Of a stretch of 64,000 bases of DNA, positions 54,063-62,982 are shown in pieces (positions within the stretch are counted from its first letter, which is position 1; every line of letters starts with the position of its first letter). The stretch comes from Marinomonas posidonica_A (lineage in GTDB: Bacteria; Pseudomonadota; Gammaproteobacteria; Pseudomonadales; Marinomonadaceae), in NCBI RefSeq assembly GCF_043643765.1, contig NZ_JBHZSP010000008.1:1-64000 (forward strand), read 5' to 3'. The notes below the pieces were generated by a model that saw nothing but the letters and a program-made list of their open reading frames with translations, made no database searches and was not told where the DNA came from. A program made the translations under genes and the position numbers.

Positions 54063-55065
54063 TTAAACAAAATAATAGGCTAAAAGCGCACCACAAAAGG
54101 CCATAAAAATGGTCTCACTTACCAATAGAACGAGAGGGGCCATACCCACTTCTTTGAGCTTATTAAGCTGTGTACGCATGCCAATGGCGGCAATAGCAAA
54201 CACCAAACTCCAAACTCCAGCGAGATAAATCCGCCAAAACATTCACCATCAGCGCAGGAAGCCAGTTCATCGTATTCATGACAACCAGAGCAATAAAAAC
54301 AAGTAAAAATGGTGGAATAGGGAACCTCATTGCAGCCCCCTGCCCTTTGTTTTTACGAGCCAACATAAGCGCTAAAACAAATACGATAGGAGCTAACATG
54401 GCCACACGAAACAATTTCACCACGGTAGCATTGTCCCCAGCATAGTCAGATACCCCGTAGCCAGCCCCCACTACTTGAGCCACATCATGGATAGTGGCAC
54501 CAAGGAAGAAGCCGGTTTGGCGTTCGTCTAATCCCAGCCAGTTGGCAAACATGGGATACTCTATCATGGCCGCGGTACTCATCGCGGTAATCCCGACGAT
54601 GGTAAACACCACAGAGCGGTTGGTGTTTTGATTTTTCGGTAACACAGCAGCCACTGCCGCGGTAGCAGAAGCACCGCAAATGGCAACAGCACAACCCGCT
54701 AACAAGCCCATATTTTCCGGTAGTTTCAGCAGTAGACCTGCCAACACACCAGTCATAATCACGCTTAAAATCAAAGCCGCCGTCAGTAGGAGGGTCGGCC
54801 AGCCGAAGTCCGTTAATGAACAAATAGTGATACGAGCCCCAAGTAAGGCTACCCCAATGCGTAGTAATGATGTTGCGCTGAACTCTAGCCCTTGACCGGT
54901 TTTTTCCGAATCAGACATGAAGTTAAAACTCATTCCCAGTAGCAAAGCCATCAGCATAACCGGAGCACCATAGTGCTCACTTAGGAAGGCAGCAGACAGC
55001 CCCATGACCATGGCAAGCATGATTCCAGGAACATTAGGCGCAAGCGTTTTCACTGGGTTAAACAT
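54063..55065 (-). pseudogene. YeiH-family putative exporter, frameshifted near the C-terminus
   Basis: Membrane protein of the YeiH (putative sulfate exporter) family: ALLGARITICSLTDFGWPTLL, CAVAICGASATAAVAAVLP, GFFLGATIHDVAQVVGAGYGVS. The frame reaches ADLSRWSLEFGVCYCRHWH and stops at 54163. Downstream sequence in the +1 frame continues FAIAAIGMRTQLNKLKEVG and on to a stop at 54063, as in intact homologues. The break is a 7-bp tandem duplication, CAAACTC twice at 54204-54217 (plus strand); removing one copy restores WSLVFAIAAIG. Start could also be ATG 55086. Last gene of the TRAP/reductase operon. Confidence 0.85.
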
Positions 55066-55148
55066 AACGTACCCATATCCGTTCATTCAGCAGTAAGAGA
55101 GGAAAGGGACGGAGAGTTCCGTCCCTTTGATAAGAATCACCCTTGGGC

Positions 55149-56219
55149 TTATTTCAAATCCGCGTCGTATTCCGCTTGGATTTTTTGTTCAGCGGCTTTC
55201 GCGGCGTCGTTAAGTCGCTTGTACCACTTTTCACCGTCTTGGATGTTTTCTTGGAACCAAGCGTAAACCGGTTCAGCGGCTTTAGCGAACTGCTGTTTCT
55301 CTGCTGGAGAAGGCACGTAAAGTTCACCGCCAGCTTCATTGAAGGCTTGGTATGCGGCAATAGACTTACGTTTTGGCGAAGCAAAAGTAGCTTGCTGCAA
55401 AGCAGAGAAGCCATCGACCACTACGCGACGTAAATCTTCAGGCATATCCATAAAGACCTCATTGTTCATGTACCACAAAGCTGACATATAAGCGTGGCCG
55501 TCTAGAGTCACGTGTTTTAAGCCTGCATCGGTAAACTTCATACCCATGATGTCAGTGATGCCGTTTTTAGAGCCTTCTACCACGCCGGTTTGCAACGACG
55601 TAAACAAGTCCCCCCATGGAATCGGCGTTGGACTCGCGCCTAACGAACGCACCAACTCCTGTGGAAGATCAGACACTACGGTACGAATTTTCAGACCATC
55701 TAGGTCTTCAGGTGTTTTTACCGTTCGCTGAGTGTTAGCAAAGTTACGCCAACCACCTGTGTTACCTATGGTCATCAAGCGAACCGTGTCTCCTGAGTCT
55801 GCTAAGATTTGCTCACGTAGCTGACGAGTGAAATCCCCAGTGAAGACTTCTTCGGCAACACGGTCATCACGCAATACATAAGGCAAATCCAGCACTTGGA
55901 CATATGGATACATGGCTGAAGCACCGCCTGAGGTGGAAATATAAATGTCCACTGAACCGTACTCAACCGCTTCAAGACACTCAACACCATTGCCACAAAG
56001 CTGGGTTCCCATGAAAATATCCACGGCGATTTTGCCGTTTGAATGGGATTCTACAAAGTCCTTAAAGACCACTAAGCCATCATAGTCTTCATCGTTCTCG
56101 TTGGAGTTTGCTACGGCGCGCAGATTAAAATCCGCTGCTTGTGCCAAGCCACTTAACATGACTCCAGCACTGATTAACGTCGCGGCAATTACACTATTTA
56201 TTTTTGTTTTCGTGAACAT
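55149..56219 (-). CDS. TRAP transporter solute-binding protein (DctP family)
   Basis: 356 aa from ATG 56219, which follows GAGGA (a longer frame begins at 56258). Signal peptide MFTKTKINSVIAATLISAGVMLSGLAQAA. The DctP fold is seen in FVESHSNGKIAVDIFMGTQLC, LPYVLRDDRVAEEVF and IRTVVSDLPQELVRSLGASPTPIPWGDLFTSLQTGVVEGSKNG; the Arg in KIRTVVSD is the usual carboxylate/sulfonate contact. It hands the ligand to the DctQM pair. Family members bind sugars, acids or sulfonates. The substrate is not decided here. Confidence 0.92.
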   Translation of the reverse strand: MFTKTKINSVIAATLISAGVMLSGLAQAADFNLRAVANSNENDEDYDGLVVFKDFVESHSNGKIAVDIFMGTQLCGNGVECLEAVEYGSVDIYISTSGGASAMYPYVQVLDLPYVLRDDRVAEEVFTGDFTRQLREQILADSGDTVRLMTIGNTGGWRNFANTQRTVKTPEDLDGLKIRTVVSDLPQELVRSLGASPTPIPWGDLFTSLQTGVVEGSKNGITDIMGMKFTDAGLKHVTLDGHAYMSALWYMNNEVFMDMPEDLRRVVVDGFSALQQATFASPKRKSIAAYQAFNEAGGELYVPSPAEKQQFAKAAEPVYAWFQENIQDGEKWYKRLNDAAKAAEQKIQAEYDADLK

Positions 56220-56258
56220 GTAACAGTCCTCTTTAATGGTTTTGCTTTGCGTTTGCAC

Positions 56259-57551
56259 CTATCCAGCCACCAGCCCGAGCATGCGCGGTAAGGTCATGGA
56301 TAGAGATGGGAAAAAGGTCACCAAGAAGATCACTAAGACCTCCACAGCTAAGAAGGGCAAGATCGCCTTGGAAATGGTTTCGATGCGCTCGCCAGACACA
56401 CTGGACGCCACGAACAAGACTAATCCCATGGGCGGTGTCGCCAGCCCTACGGTCAAGTTAACACTCATGATGATGGCGAAATGTACTGGGTCGATGCCTA
56501 AGTTGATAAAAATGGGTCCTAAGATTGGCCCTAAGATAATAATAGCTGGGCCTGCATCTAAGAACATACCCACCAAAAATAACAGTAAGTTAATCAAGAA
56601 CAGCAGCATCAATGGATTCTCACTGATGGTCAGTACCCAGTCAGCCAAGATTTCAGCACTGTGGGACAAACTCACCACTGTCTTAAACGCAATGGCGGAG
56701 CCAACCAACAAGAGCACCACCGCCGAAGCTTGTGCGCCCTTGATGAAAATGTCTGGCAGATCTCTCAATTTAACGGTTTTCATCACCCAAACACTGATGA
56801 TCAAGGCATAAGCGGTTGCAATGGCAGAGGCTTCGGTTGGCGTAAAAATCCCCCCTATGATGCCTCCCAAGATGATCACAGGGGCAAACAGCGGAAAAAT
56901 AGCATTACGCGTCGCTGTGCCGCGCTGCTGCCAAGTGGATTTAGGGCCAGCCACAGGGAAATCATATTTCTTCGCCATCAGCGCGATCATGATCATCAAA
57001 CCGCCACCAACCATGATGCCCGGCACGATACCCGCCGCAAACAAAGCGGCTACAGACACTTCCATGGTATAAGCGTAAATAATCATAATGCCAGATGGCG
57101 GAATGATGGGGCCAATGACAGAAGACGCCGCGGTAATCGCAGCAGCGAACTTACGGCTGTAGCCATTCTTCTCCATGGCAGGAATCATCATGGAGCCAAT
57201 AGCGGAGGTATCCGCCACAGCTGAACCTGATAGGCCTGCAAACAACATACTGGAAAGCACATTTACATGAGCCAAACCACCACGCACATGACCGATAAAC
57301 GCTTGTGAGAACTGCACTAAATTCATGGTGATGCCACCACGGTTCATTAGCTCACCGGCCAACATGAAGAATGGAATGGCCATCAAAGGAAAGGAATCAA
57401 TGCCGTTATAAATATTTCTGAATAGCAAAGAAATGTCTCGCTCCATGCCCGTCACATAAAGCATGGCACCGGGTGCTGCCAACATGGCGAAAAACACCGG
57501 CATACCGATCAACAGCAAGATTAAAAATAAAGGTAAAAACAGAGCTAACAT
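56259..57551 (-). CDS. TRAP transporter large membrane subunit (DctM family)
   Basis: 430 aa, about twelve membrane helices. DctM pattern: SFPLMAIPFFMLAGELMNRGGIT, GLAHVNVLSSMLFAGLSGSAVADTSAIGSMMIPAM, SSVIGPIIPPSGIMIIYAY, IGGIFTPTEASAIATAYAL and TVGLATPPMGLVLFVAS. It carries out sodium-coupled uptake with DctQ. It is located between dctQ and dctP. Confidence 0.95.
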   Translation of the reverse strand: MLALFLPLFLILLLIGMPVFFAMLAAPGAMLYVTGMERDISLLFRNIYNGIDSFPLMAIPFFMLAGELMNRGGITMNLVQFSQAFIGHVRGGLAHVNVLSSMLFAGLSGSAVADTSAIGSMMIPAMEKNGYSRKFAAAITAASSVIGPIIPPSGIMIIYAYTMEVSVAALFAAGIVPGIMVGGGLMIMIALMAKKYDFPVAGPKSTWQQRGTATRNAIFPLFAPVIILGGIIGGIFTPTEASAIATAYALIISVWVMKTVKLRDLPDIFIKGAQASAVVLLLVGSAIAFKTVVSLSHSAEILADWVLTISENPLMLLFLINLLLFLVGMFLDAGPAIIILGPILGPIFINLGIDPVHFAIIMSVNLTVGLATPPMGLVLFVASSVSGERIETISKAILPFLAVEVLVIFLVTFFPSLSMTLPRMLGLVAG

Positions 57552-57607
57552 AATGTGCGTCTCTTGTTATTATTGTTCTAAATAAGCGCCGTCAAACTGC
57601 GACCTGA

Positions 57608-58159
57608 CTATTCGGCGGGGGCATCCGCACGAACTTCCGTGGGCAGGGCAAAATGCTTATGGCCGAGCAAGCAGCCAATTTCCCGCAGACATAACTCGAT
57701 GTTTGCCAACAACATGGTGAAAAAACACACTGGCATTGCGAGGTAAATCCACGCCCGAGAAATATGAATCGACGCCGCTCGAGAACGGAAACCTCGATCA
57801 AAGAAATCGATACCCAAAAAAGTTAATTTCACCAGCACGGCCCCTGCGACCAGCAACAAGATCAATTTCAGTACACTTGACGCTCGTTCAGGTAACGCGC
57901 TTAAGAACATATCAATAGCAACGAATGAACCACGTCGGTAAGCTTCCCCAGCCACCACGGCCATCATCCAAATCATCAAAGCACGCGCCGCTTCTTCTGG
58001 CCACGGCAGGGCATTGCCCAGCACATAACGACAGAAGACTTGCAGCAAAATCACACTGATCATCAATGTCACCAACACCCAAGCGATGTTTCGCCCGATG
58101 CGGTTGAGCAGCATATTGATGGCGGTAAAGCAGGACACCAGCATTCTAAGAATGGCCAT
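57608..58159 (-). CDS. TRAP transporter small membrane subunit (DctQ family)
   Basis: 183 aa, four membrane helices. DctQ pattern: WVLVTLMISVILLQVFCRYVLG, LPWPEEAARALMIWMMAVVAGEAYRRGSFVAIDMFL and SRAWIYLAMPVCFFTMLLANIELCLRE. The order Q-M-P leftward after the aldo/keto reductase suggests one operon. The ATG follows GAGGGAG. Confidence 0.92.
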   Translation of the reverse strand: MAILRMLVSCFTAINMLLNRIGRNIAWVLVTLMISVILLQVFCRYVLGNALPWPEEAARALMIWMMAVVAGEAYRRGSFVAIDMFLSALPERASSVLKLILLLVAGAVLVKLTFLGIDFFDRGFRSRAASIHISRAWIYLAMPVCFFTMLLANIELCLREIGCLLGHKHFALPTEVRADAPAE

Positions 58160-58207
58160 GTGTTACTCCCTCAAAAACCTATTGTTATTATTATCGTCTA
58201 TTATCGT

Positions 58208-59110
58208 TTAAGGGACTTCATGTCCGGCTGCCGCGGTCCAAAGTTCAAACCAAGTTTCGCGGTCAATTTGAATATCTAAGATATTTGAAAGATCTTTGAT
58301 ACGCTCAGGATTATTGGTTCCTACTACAGGCAAGATGTTAGCTGGATGCGCTAATAACCAAGCTAGAGCCACATGATCAGAAGATGCCCCCTGCTCTTTT
58401 GCCAAACGTTCAAACAAAGGTGCCAAACGGCGAGTTTCTGGCGTATCAGCAAACAAGGCACCGCCCCCTAAAGGCGACCATGCCATAGGCGTAAGTTGAT
58501 CTAACTGCATGGCACTCAAGCTACCATTGGTAAAAGCATCTCGCTGCAGTAGGCTTAATTCCACTTGGTTAACCACCAGCGGATGACGCATATTGGCTTG
58601 CAGTAAACGCCAATCCCAAACGTCAAAGTTAGACACGCCCACCGCGCGAACTTTACCGCTATCAATTAAAGCATCTAACGCCGCGCCAGTTTCGGCGGCA
58701 TTCATCAGAGGATCAGGACGGTGAATCAATAATAAGTCTAGATAGTCGGTGTGAAGATTGTTAAGGCTCTGTTCAACACTGGCTGTCACGTATTCAGCAC
58801 TGGTGTCGTAGAACTTCACTCGGCGATCAGGGAATTTTTCTGACATCAGGGCAATGTCACATTTTGAAATAAGCTGCATTTTAGAACGCAAGCTAGGGTC
58901 TTGGGCTAAGGCTTGACCGAATAGTTTTTCACATTCGTAATCGCCATAGATATCTGCGTGGTCGAAGGTAGTAATGCCTTGCGAAAGGCATAGGTCAATC
59001 TTCTGTCTGACATGGGCGAGGGACACATCACTAGCGTCTGCTAAACGCCAAACACCGTACACTAAACGGCTAAACTCAAGGTCAGATTTGCCAATTTGAA
59101 CCATTCGCAT
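58208..59110 (-). CDS. Aldo/keto reductase (YdhF-like)
   Basis: 300 aa from ATG 59110 (after GGAGAG). NADPH-dependent carbonyl reductase fold. The catalytic Asp and Tyr appear in FDHADIYGDYECEKLFGQAL, the Lys in LISKCDIAL, and the His in LLLIHRPDP. The cofactor region is LPVVGTNNPERIKDLSNILD. First gene of the leftward reductase-TRAP-YeiH operon. In some sulfonated-sugar pathways an aldo/keto reductase reduces an aldehyde made by desulfonation. Here that is only a hypothesis. Confidence 0.9.
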   Translation of the reverse strand: MRMVQIGKSDLEFSRLVYGVWRLADASDVSLAHVRQKIDLCLSQGITTFDHADIYGDYECEKLFGQALAQDPSLRSKMQLISKCDIALMSEKFPDRRVKFYDTSAEYVTASVEQSLNNLHTDYLDLLLIHRPDPLMNAAETGAALDALIDSGKVRAVGVSNFDVWDWRLLQANMRHPLVVNQVELSLLQRDAFTNGSLSAMQLDQLTPMAWSPLGGGALFADTPETRRLAPLFERLAKEQGASSDHVALAWLLAHPANILPVVGTNNPERIKDLSNILDIQIDRETWFELWTAAAGHEVP

Positions 59111-59256
59111 TGTTTTTCTCTCCGAATTTTGAGCGCTACTGGCTGCCATAGGACGCTCAGAATTTTTGTTTTTATTTTGTGCTCCTCGTTTTTCAGCCAG
59201 TCAAAGCCGCTGCCATTACGAGAGGTTGTATATTTACACTAACAGTGTATTCTTGT

Positions 59257-59282
59257 GATGTAAATCAATAGTGAATGAATTT
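59257..59282. promoter_or_regulatory. Operator-like motif before the leftward reductase-TRAP operon
   Basis: The stretch contains TCAATAGTGAATGAATT. Its reverse complement, AATTCATTCACTATTGA, is repeated before the dioxygenase gene (61423-61439, exact; 61371-61387, one difference). It lies about 147 bp before the reductase start and about 150 bp before the GntR start, in the divergent spacer. Confidence 0.7.
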
Positions 59283-59432
59283 TCTCAAATATTTCTTCCC
59301 TCTTTCCGAACCTTGCTTGGCTTGGTGAGCGCATACTCTGCGAAGTCAGTCAGTTAGAGCATTTTAGCTACTTACATTTGCTCGTTTGACTTGTAAGATA
59401 AGGATACACATTGCGCAGGATTAGGTGAAAAA

Positions 59433-60149
59433 GTGGAAAAGAAAAATAACACTAAACAGTTACCGCTCTATATCCAAATTAGCGAATTATTGAATCGCGA
59501 GATTGCAGCGGGACATTGGTTACCGGGCGACCGACTGCCTATCGAAGCCGAGCTTGCTGCCAAATTAGGCGTGGCCATAGGCACCCTTCGTAAGGCATTA
59601 AAGAAGCTTGAAGAAGATGGTTTTTTAGAGCGTCGCCAAGGCTCAGGCAACTATGTTAAACGCGCGCCTGGCGGTCGTGCTATTTATCAGTTTTTCCACC
59701 TAGAAACCTTAGCAGGTGGTGGTGTGCCAACGGCTGATATTTTGTCTATCACAGTTGATGAGGATGAGTTTGTAAAACGCCAGTTAAATGTCGAAGCAGA
59801 TGGCAAGCTTTGGTGTATCAAACGCGCTCGTTATCTCAATCGTGAACTGGTCGCTATGGAACAGATTTGGTTTAAACATGCTCATGCACCAAGTCTCAAA
59901 CCCAAAGATTTGCACGAATCACTTTATCTTCACTATCGGGATCACTTTTCCTTTTGGATCAGCCGAGTGGAAGACGAAGTGGATTGTGCCCCCGCACCTA
60001 AGTGGGTGACGGATAATCTGGAGCTGGCTCCAGAAACAACCATGCCAAAGGTGCATCGTAGAAGTTGGTCAAACGAAGGCGTTATCGAAGAGTTTTCGTT
60101 TACGTGGTACAACCCGACCAAATGTCGTTACGTTGCTCGGTGGCACTAA
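59433..60149 (+). CDS. GntR-family transcriptional regulator with UTRA domain
   Basis: 238 aa starting at GTG 59433. The winged helix (about 10-75) has LPIEAELAAKLGVAIGTLRKALKKLEEDGFLERRQGSGNYV. The UTRA domain follows (about 100-235; LWCIKRARYLNRELVAMEQIWF). It is encoded in the middle of the regulon, divergent from the reductase operon and upstream of the Gfo/Idh gene. The shared motifs before the reductase operon and the dioxygenase gene are its likely binding sites. Confidence 0.9.
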   Translation: MEKKNNTKQLPLYIQISELLNREIAAGHWLPGDRLPIEAELAAKLGVAIGTLRKALKKLEEDGFLERRQGSGNYVKRAPGGRAIYQFFHLETLAGGGVPTADILSITVDEDEFVKRQLNVEADGKLWCIKRARYLNRELVAMEQIWFKHAHAPSLKPKDLHESLYLHYRDHFSFWISRVEDEVDCAPAPKWVTDNLELAPETTMPKVHRRSWSNEGVIEEFSFTWYNPTKCRYVARWH

Positions 60150-60178
60150 CATTTAATAAAAACAAGAGGTTAGAAAAA

Positions 60179-61303
60179 ATGGGCAAGTCGGTTCGATATG
60201 GCATCCTAGGCTGTGGCATGATGGGGCAAGAACACCTCAGAAACTTAGCCTTGATCGATGGCGCTCAGGTGGTCGCGATCACCGAACCCAATCAAGACAT
60301 GCAAAAACGCTGCGCAGAGCTCGTACCTGATGCGGAGTTTTTCAACAATCTGGATGACATGCTTAACGCTGACCTCAGTCTCGAAGCCCTTGTCATTGCC
60401 ACCCCCAATTACCAACACGCCGATCAATTACTTGAGCTATTTGAGCGTACCACTCTGCCTATCTTGGTAGAAAAACCCGTAGTCAGTGATATTAGCCAAG
60501 TGGCTAAAATTCGCGATGCCGCAGCCAAGCACTCTGCTCCTGTATGGGTTGCAATGGAGTACCGCTACATGCCTCCGGTCGCTCAGTTTCGTAAACAGCT
60601 TTTAGCGGGTGATATTGGCGCCCTAAAAATGCTTAACATTCGTGAGCACCGTTTCCCATTTCTAGAAAAGGTGAATGATTGGAACCGTTTTAATCGCCAA
60701 ACCGGTGGCACTTTAGTCGAAAAATGCTGTCACTTTTTTGACCTGATGCGCCTATTAATGCAAGGGGAAGTAAAACGCGTTTACGCCTCCACTGGGCAAG
60801 ATTGCAACCATATGGAAGAGCGTTATAACGGAGAAGTACCAGACATCATCGACAATGCTTTTGTCCTAGTGGACTTTGAAAATGGCCAACGCGCTTGCTT
60901 GGATCTCAACATGTTTGCAGAAGGCTCCCGTTATCAAGAAGAAATCTGCGCCATTGGCCCGCAAGCCAAACTGGAATGTTTCGTGCCTGGCCCAGGACGC
61001 TTCTGGCCAACAGACTCCCTAGGCGCAGCCCCAATTCCGAAAGTGGTTCTTAGCCCACGTGATCCAAAAGGCCCAATCGAATCAGATATCCCAGTAGATC
61101 CGACGTTACTCGATGCAGGCGATCATAATGGCTCTACTTTCTACCAACACCTAGGCTTCTTCAAAGCCATCACAGAAAAGGCGCCAGTAGACGTCACGAT
61201 AGAAGATGGTTTGAAAGCTGTCGTGATAGGTTTAGCCGCTCAGCACTCGGCACAAACCGGTCAAGCAGTCACCATCACAGATTCCGGTTACGCTTTCGCG
61301 TAA
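60179..61303 (+). CDS. Gfo/Idh/MocA-family oxidoreductase
   Basis: 374 aa from ATG 60179 after AAGAGG; the longer frame overlaps the regulator gene. The Rossmann motif is GILGCGMMGQEHLRNLA. The catalytic EKP segment is ILVEKPVVSD. The substrate region has EYRYMPPVAQFRKQL and GTLVEKCCHFFDLMRLL, where a His replaces or supplements the usual Tyr/Asp base. Family members oxidise sugars, inositols and related polyols. It follows the GntR gene by 29 bp and is probably cotranscribed with it. Confidence 0.9.
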   Translation: MGKSVRYGILGCGMMGQEHLRNLALIDGAQVVAITEPNQDMQKRCAELVPDAEFFNNLDDMLNADLSLEALVIATPNYQHADQLLELFERTTLPILVEKPVVSDISQVAKIRDAAAKHSAPVWVAMEYRYMPPVAQFRKQLLAGDIGALKMLNIREHRFPFLEKVNDWNRFNRQTGGTLVEKCCHFFDLMRLLMQGEVKRVYASTGQDCNHMEERYNGEVPDIIDNAFVLVDFENGQRACLDLNMFAEGSRYQEEICAIGPQAKLECFVPGPGRFWPTDSLGAAPIPKVVLSPRDPKGPIESDIPVDPTLLDAGDHNGSTFYQHLGFFKAITEKAPVDVTIEDGLKAVVIGLAAQHSAQTGQAVTITDSGYAFA

Positions 61304-61327
61304 ATTAATTTCACAAAACAAAATCAA

Positions 61328-61447
61328 GTAAATCAATAAGTAATGAGTTATTAAGGCGTTTCATAAAGAAAATTCATTTACTATTGATTTACTTTTAAAG
61401 CTCATATGATTAGAGTGAATTAAATTCATTCACTATTGATACACATC
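61328..61447. promoter_or_regulatory. Two operator copies and an imperfect inverted repeat before the dioxygenase gene
   Basis: Forward copies: AATTCATTTACTATTGAT at 61371-61388 and AATTCATTCACTATTGAT at 61423-61440. A degenerate reversed copy (GTAAATCAATAAGTAATGA) is at 61328-61346, forming with the first forward copy a long imperfect hairpin. That hairpin may also end the Gfo/Idh transcript. The second copy is 54 bp before the dioxygenase ATG. Confidence 0.65.
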
Positions 61448-61493
61448 AATATAGGAATCTATGACAACACCATAACCTAAATCGGGAGTAGAT

Positions 61494-62474
61494 ATGAGTG
61501 TGGTAATTTCCAAACTAGAAGAACAAAAACAAGTAAATGGGTTGGATTTTCCATTGCTAGTAACGCCTCACAATGCAGACGTTCAAAGCAATAAAACGAC
61601 GTTTTTCAACTGGGTTGAAGACAACAAAGCTGAGCTGCATGACTTATTAATTAAACACGGCGCGGTACTATTCCGTGGATTTCCAGTCGAAAACTCCAAC
61701 GAATTCGAGAAGATGCTCGATCAAACAAACTACCAGAACATGCCTTACGTAGGTGGCGCTGCGCCCCGTGCTCAGGTTACCGCATCGCGCATAGTGACTG
61801 CCAACGAGTCGCCTGCATCAGAGACAATTCCTTTTCACCACGAAATGGCGCAAGTACCAACGCCTCCAGGCTACATTTTCTTTTACTGTGAAACCTCAGC
61901 AGCAAAAGGCGGTGCGACGTCTATTCTGCACTCTGGCGAAATCTGCAAAAAGTTTTTTGAGATCGCGCCAGACTTTGCCAAAAAAGTCGAGGAACAAGGC
62001 GTGCGCTATGTTCGCGTGATGCCAGAAATCACTGACAATACGTCTGCCATCGGCCGCTCCTGGAAAGACACCTTCCACGTAACCACTCGCGAGGAAGCGG
62101 AAGAAAAAATGCGTGAAGCCGGTATGGATTGGCAATGGCTAGAAAACGGTGATGTGCGCACAGAAACACGCGTGTTGCCAGGCATTCGCTTTGATGACGA
62201 AACCCAGCAAAAAACCTTCTTTAACTCCATTGTGGCGGTATTCACCGGCTGGAACGATTCCCGCAATCAAGGAGAAAAAGCCGTCACCACAGCAGATGGT
62301 GAGCCAATGGACGCAGACGCGCTTGCACAGCTAGTTAAAGCCATGGACGAATTATGTGTGAACTTTAAATGGCAGTCAGGCGACGTACTATGGATCAATA
62401 ACCATACGGTATTGCATGCTCGCCAACCGTTTGAAGGCGAACGCCGCATCTTGGCCTCTATCTCTTTTAAATAA
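61494..62474 (+). CDS. TauD/TfdA-family 2-oxoglutarate-dependent dioxygenase
   Basis: 326 aa. Iron ligands: H115 and E117 in TIPFHHEMAQVP (HxE) and probably H308 in NNHTVLHARQPFEGERRIL; the Arg pair 317/318 would bind 2-oxoglutarate. The pattern PPGYIFFYCETSAAKGGATSI resembles the clavaminate-synthase-like branch. Members hydroxylate or oxidatively cleave small molecules, including release of sulfite from sulfonates. It follows two operator copies and is a single-gene unit of the GntR regulon. Start ATG 61494 after GGGAGT. Confidence 0.9.
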   Translation: MSVVISKLEEQKQVNGLDFPLLVTPHNADVQSNKTTFFNWVEDNKAELHDLLIKHGAVLFRGFPVENSNEFEKMLDQTNYQNMPYVGGAAPRAQVTASRIVTANESPASETIPFHHEMAQVPTPPGYIFFYCETSAAKGGATSILHSGEICKKFFEIAPDFAKKVEEQGVRYVRVMPEITDNTSAIGRSWKDTFHVTTREEAEEKMREAGMDWQWLENGDVRTETRVLPGIRFDDETQQKTFFNSIVAVFTGWNDSRNQGEKAVTTADGEPMDADALAQLVKAMDELCVNFKWQSGDVLWINNHTVLHARQPFEGERRILASISFK

Positions 62475-62549
62475 GCGATTCTGTCTCAGTAAAGCGCAAA
62501 TAAGTTATCTGAACGTCGGTCTTATCAAAGATAAAGGTCTATCAAGGGA

Positions 62550-62602
62550 TAATCCCCTCCGAAAATTTGAATTTGAGCTGATATTAATTTTCGGGGGGAT
62601 TA
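62550..62602. repeat. Inverted repeat at the end of the dioxygenase unit / REP-transposase remnant
   Basis: TAATCCCCTCCGAAAATT (62550-62567) pairs with AATTTTCGGGGGGATTA (62586-62602) with one bulged base, across an 18-nt loop. It overlaps the truncated end of the transposase pseudogene. It may be a terminator or the element's end. Confidence 0.6.
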
Positions 62603-62919
62603 CCGGTGAACAAAGTGCCTTTATGCAACTTATGCCAATGCTCTAATACCTCTTTCGTTGTCCACTCCATAGCTTCTTGTTCATCAATATGAAGCACGAC
62701 ATGAATATGGTTGCTCATAATGGCATAAGCGCACACATCGATCGCAAGGACTTCAGCAAGCAACAATAAACGCGCCTCAATCCACCCTCGACGATGTTCA
62801 AAGCTCTTACCGCTAACGGAATCTTCACCTCAAAGAAAGGCTCGACTAACGCATCGAGAAATGCAGTGACAGTAAGGGGTGCTGTCTAAACTGATTTGTT
62901 GATATCGGGCTCTAGGCAT
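62584..62919 (-). pseudogene. REP-associated tyrosine (Y1) transposase, truncated and with a premature stop
   Basis: From ATG 62919 the frame reads MPRARYQQISLDSTPYCHCI and SRCVSRAFL, then TGA at 62830-62832 where homologues have a Cys codon, then GEDSVSGKSFEHRRGW and the HUH motif MSNHIHVVLHID. The frame ends at 62584 in an unrelated tail, far short of the 300-residue family size. The stop plus the truncation make it inactive. Confidence 0.85.
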
Positions 62920-62982
62920 TTGGCCCCCCCTTTTCCGACGTGAAATAAACTGGATAAAATTACAGTATACTTTTTAGCCGGT

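Noticed and set aside
56236..57224. Long rightward open frames opposite the DctM gene
   Set aside because: Both are antisense to an unmistakable DctM protein and have low-complexity His/Arg/Met/Lys composition.
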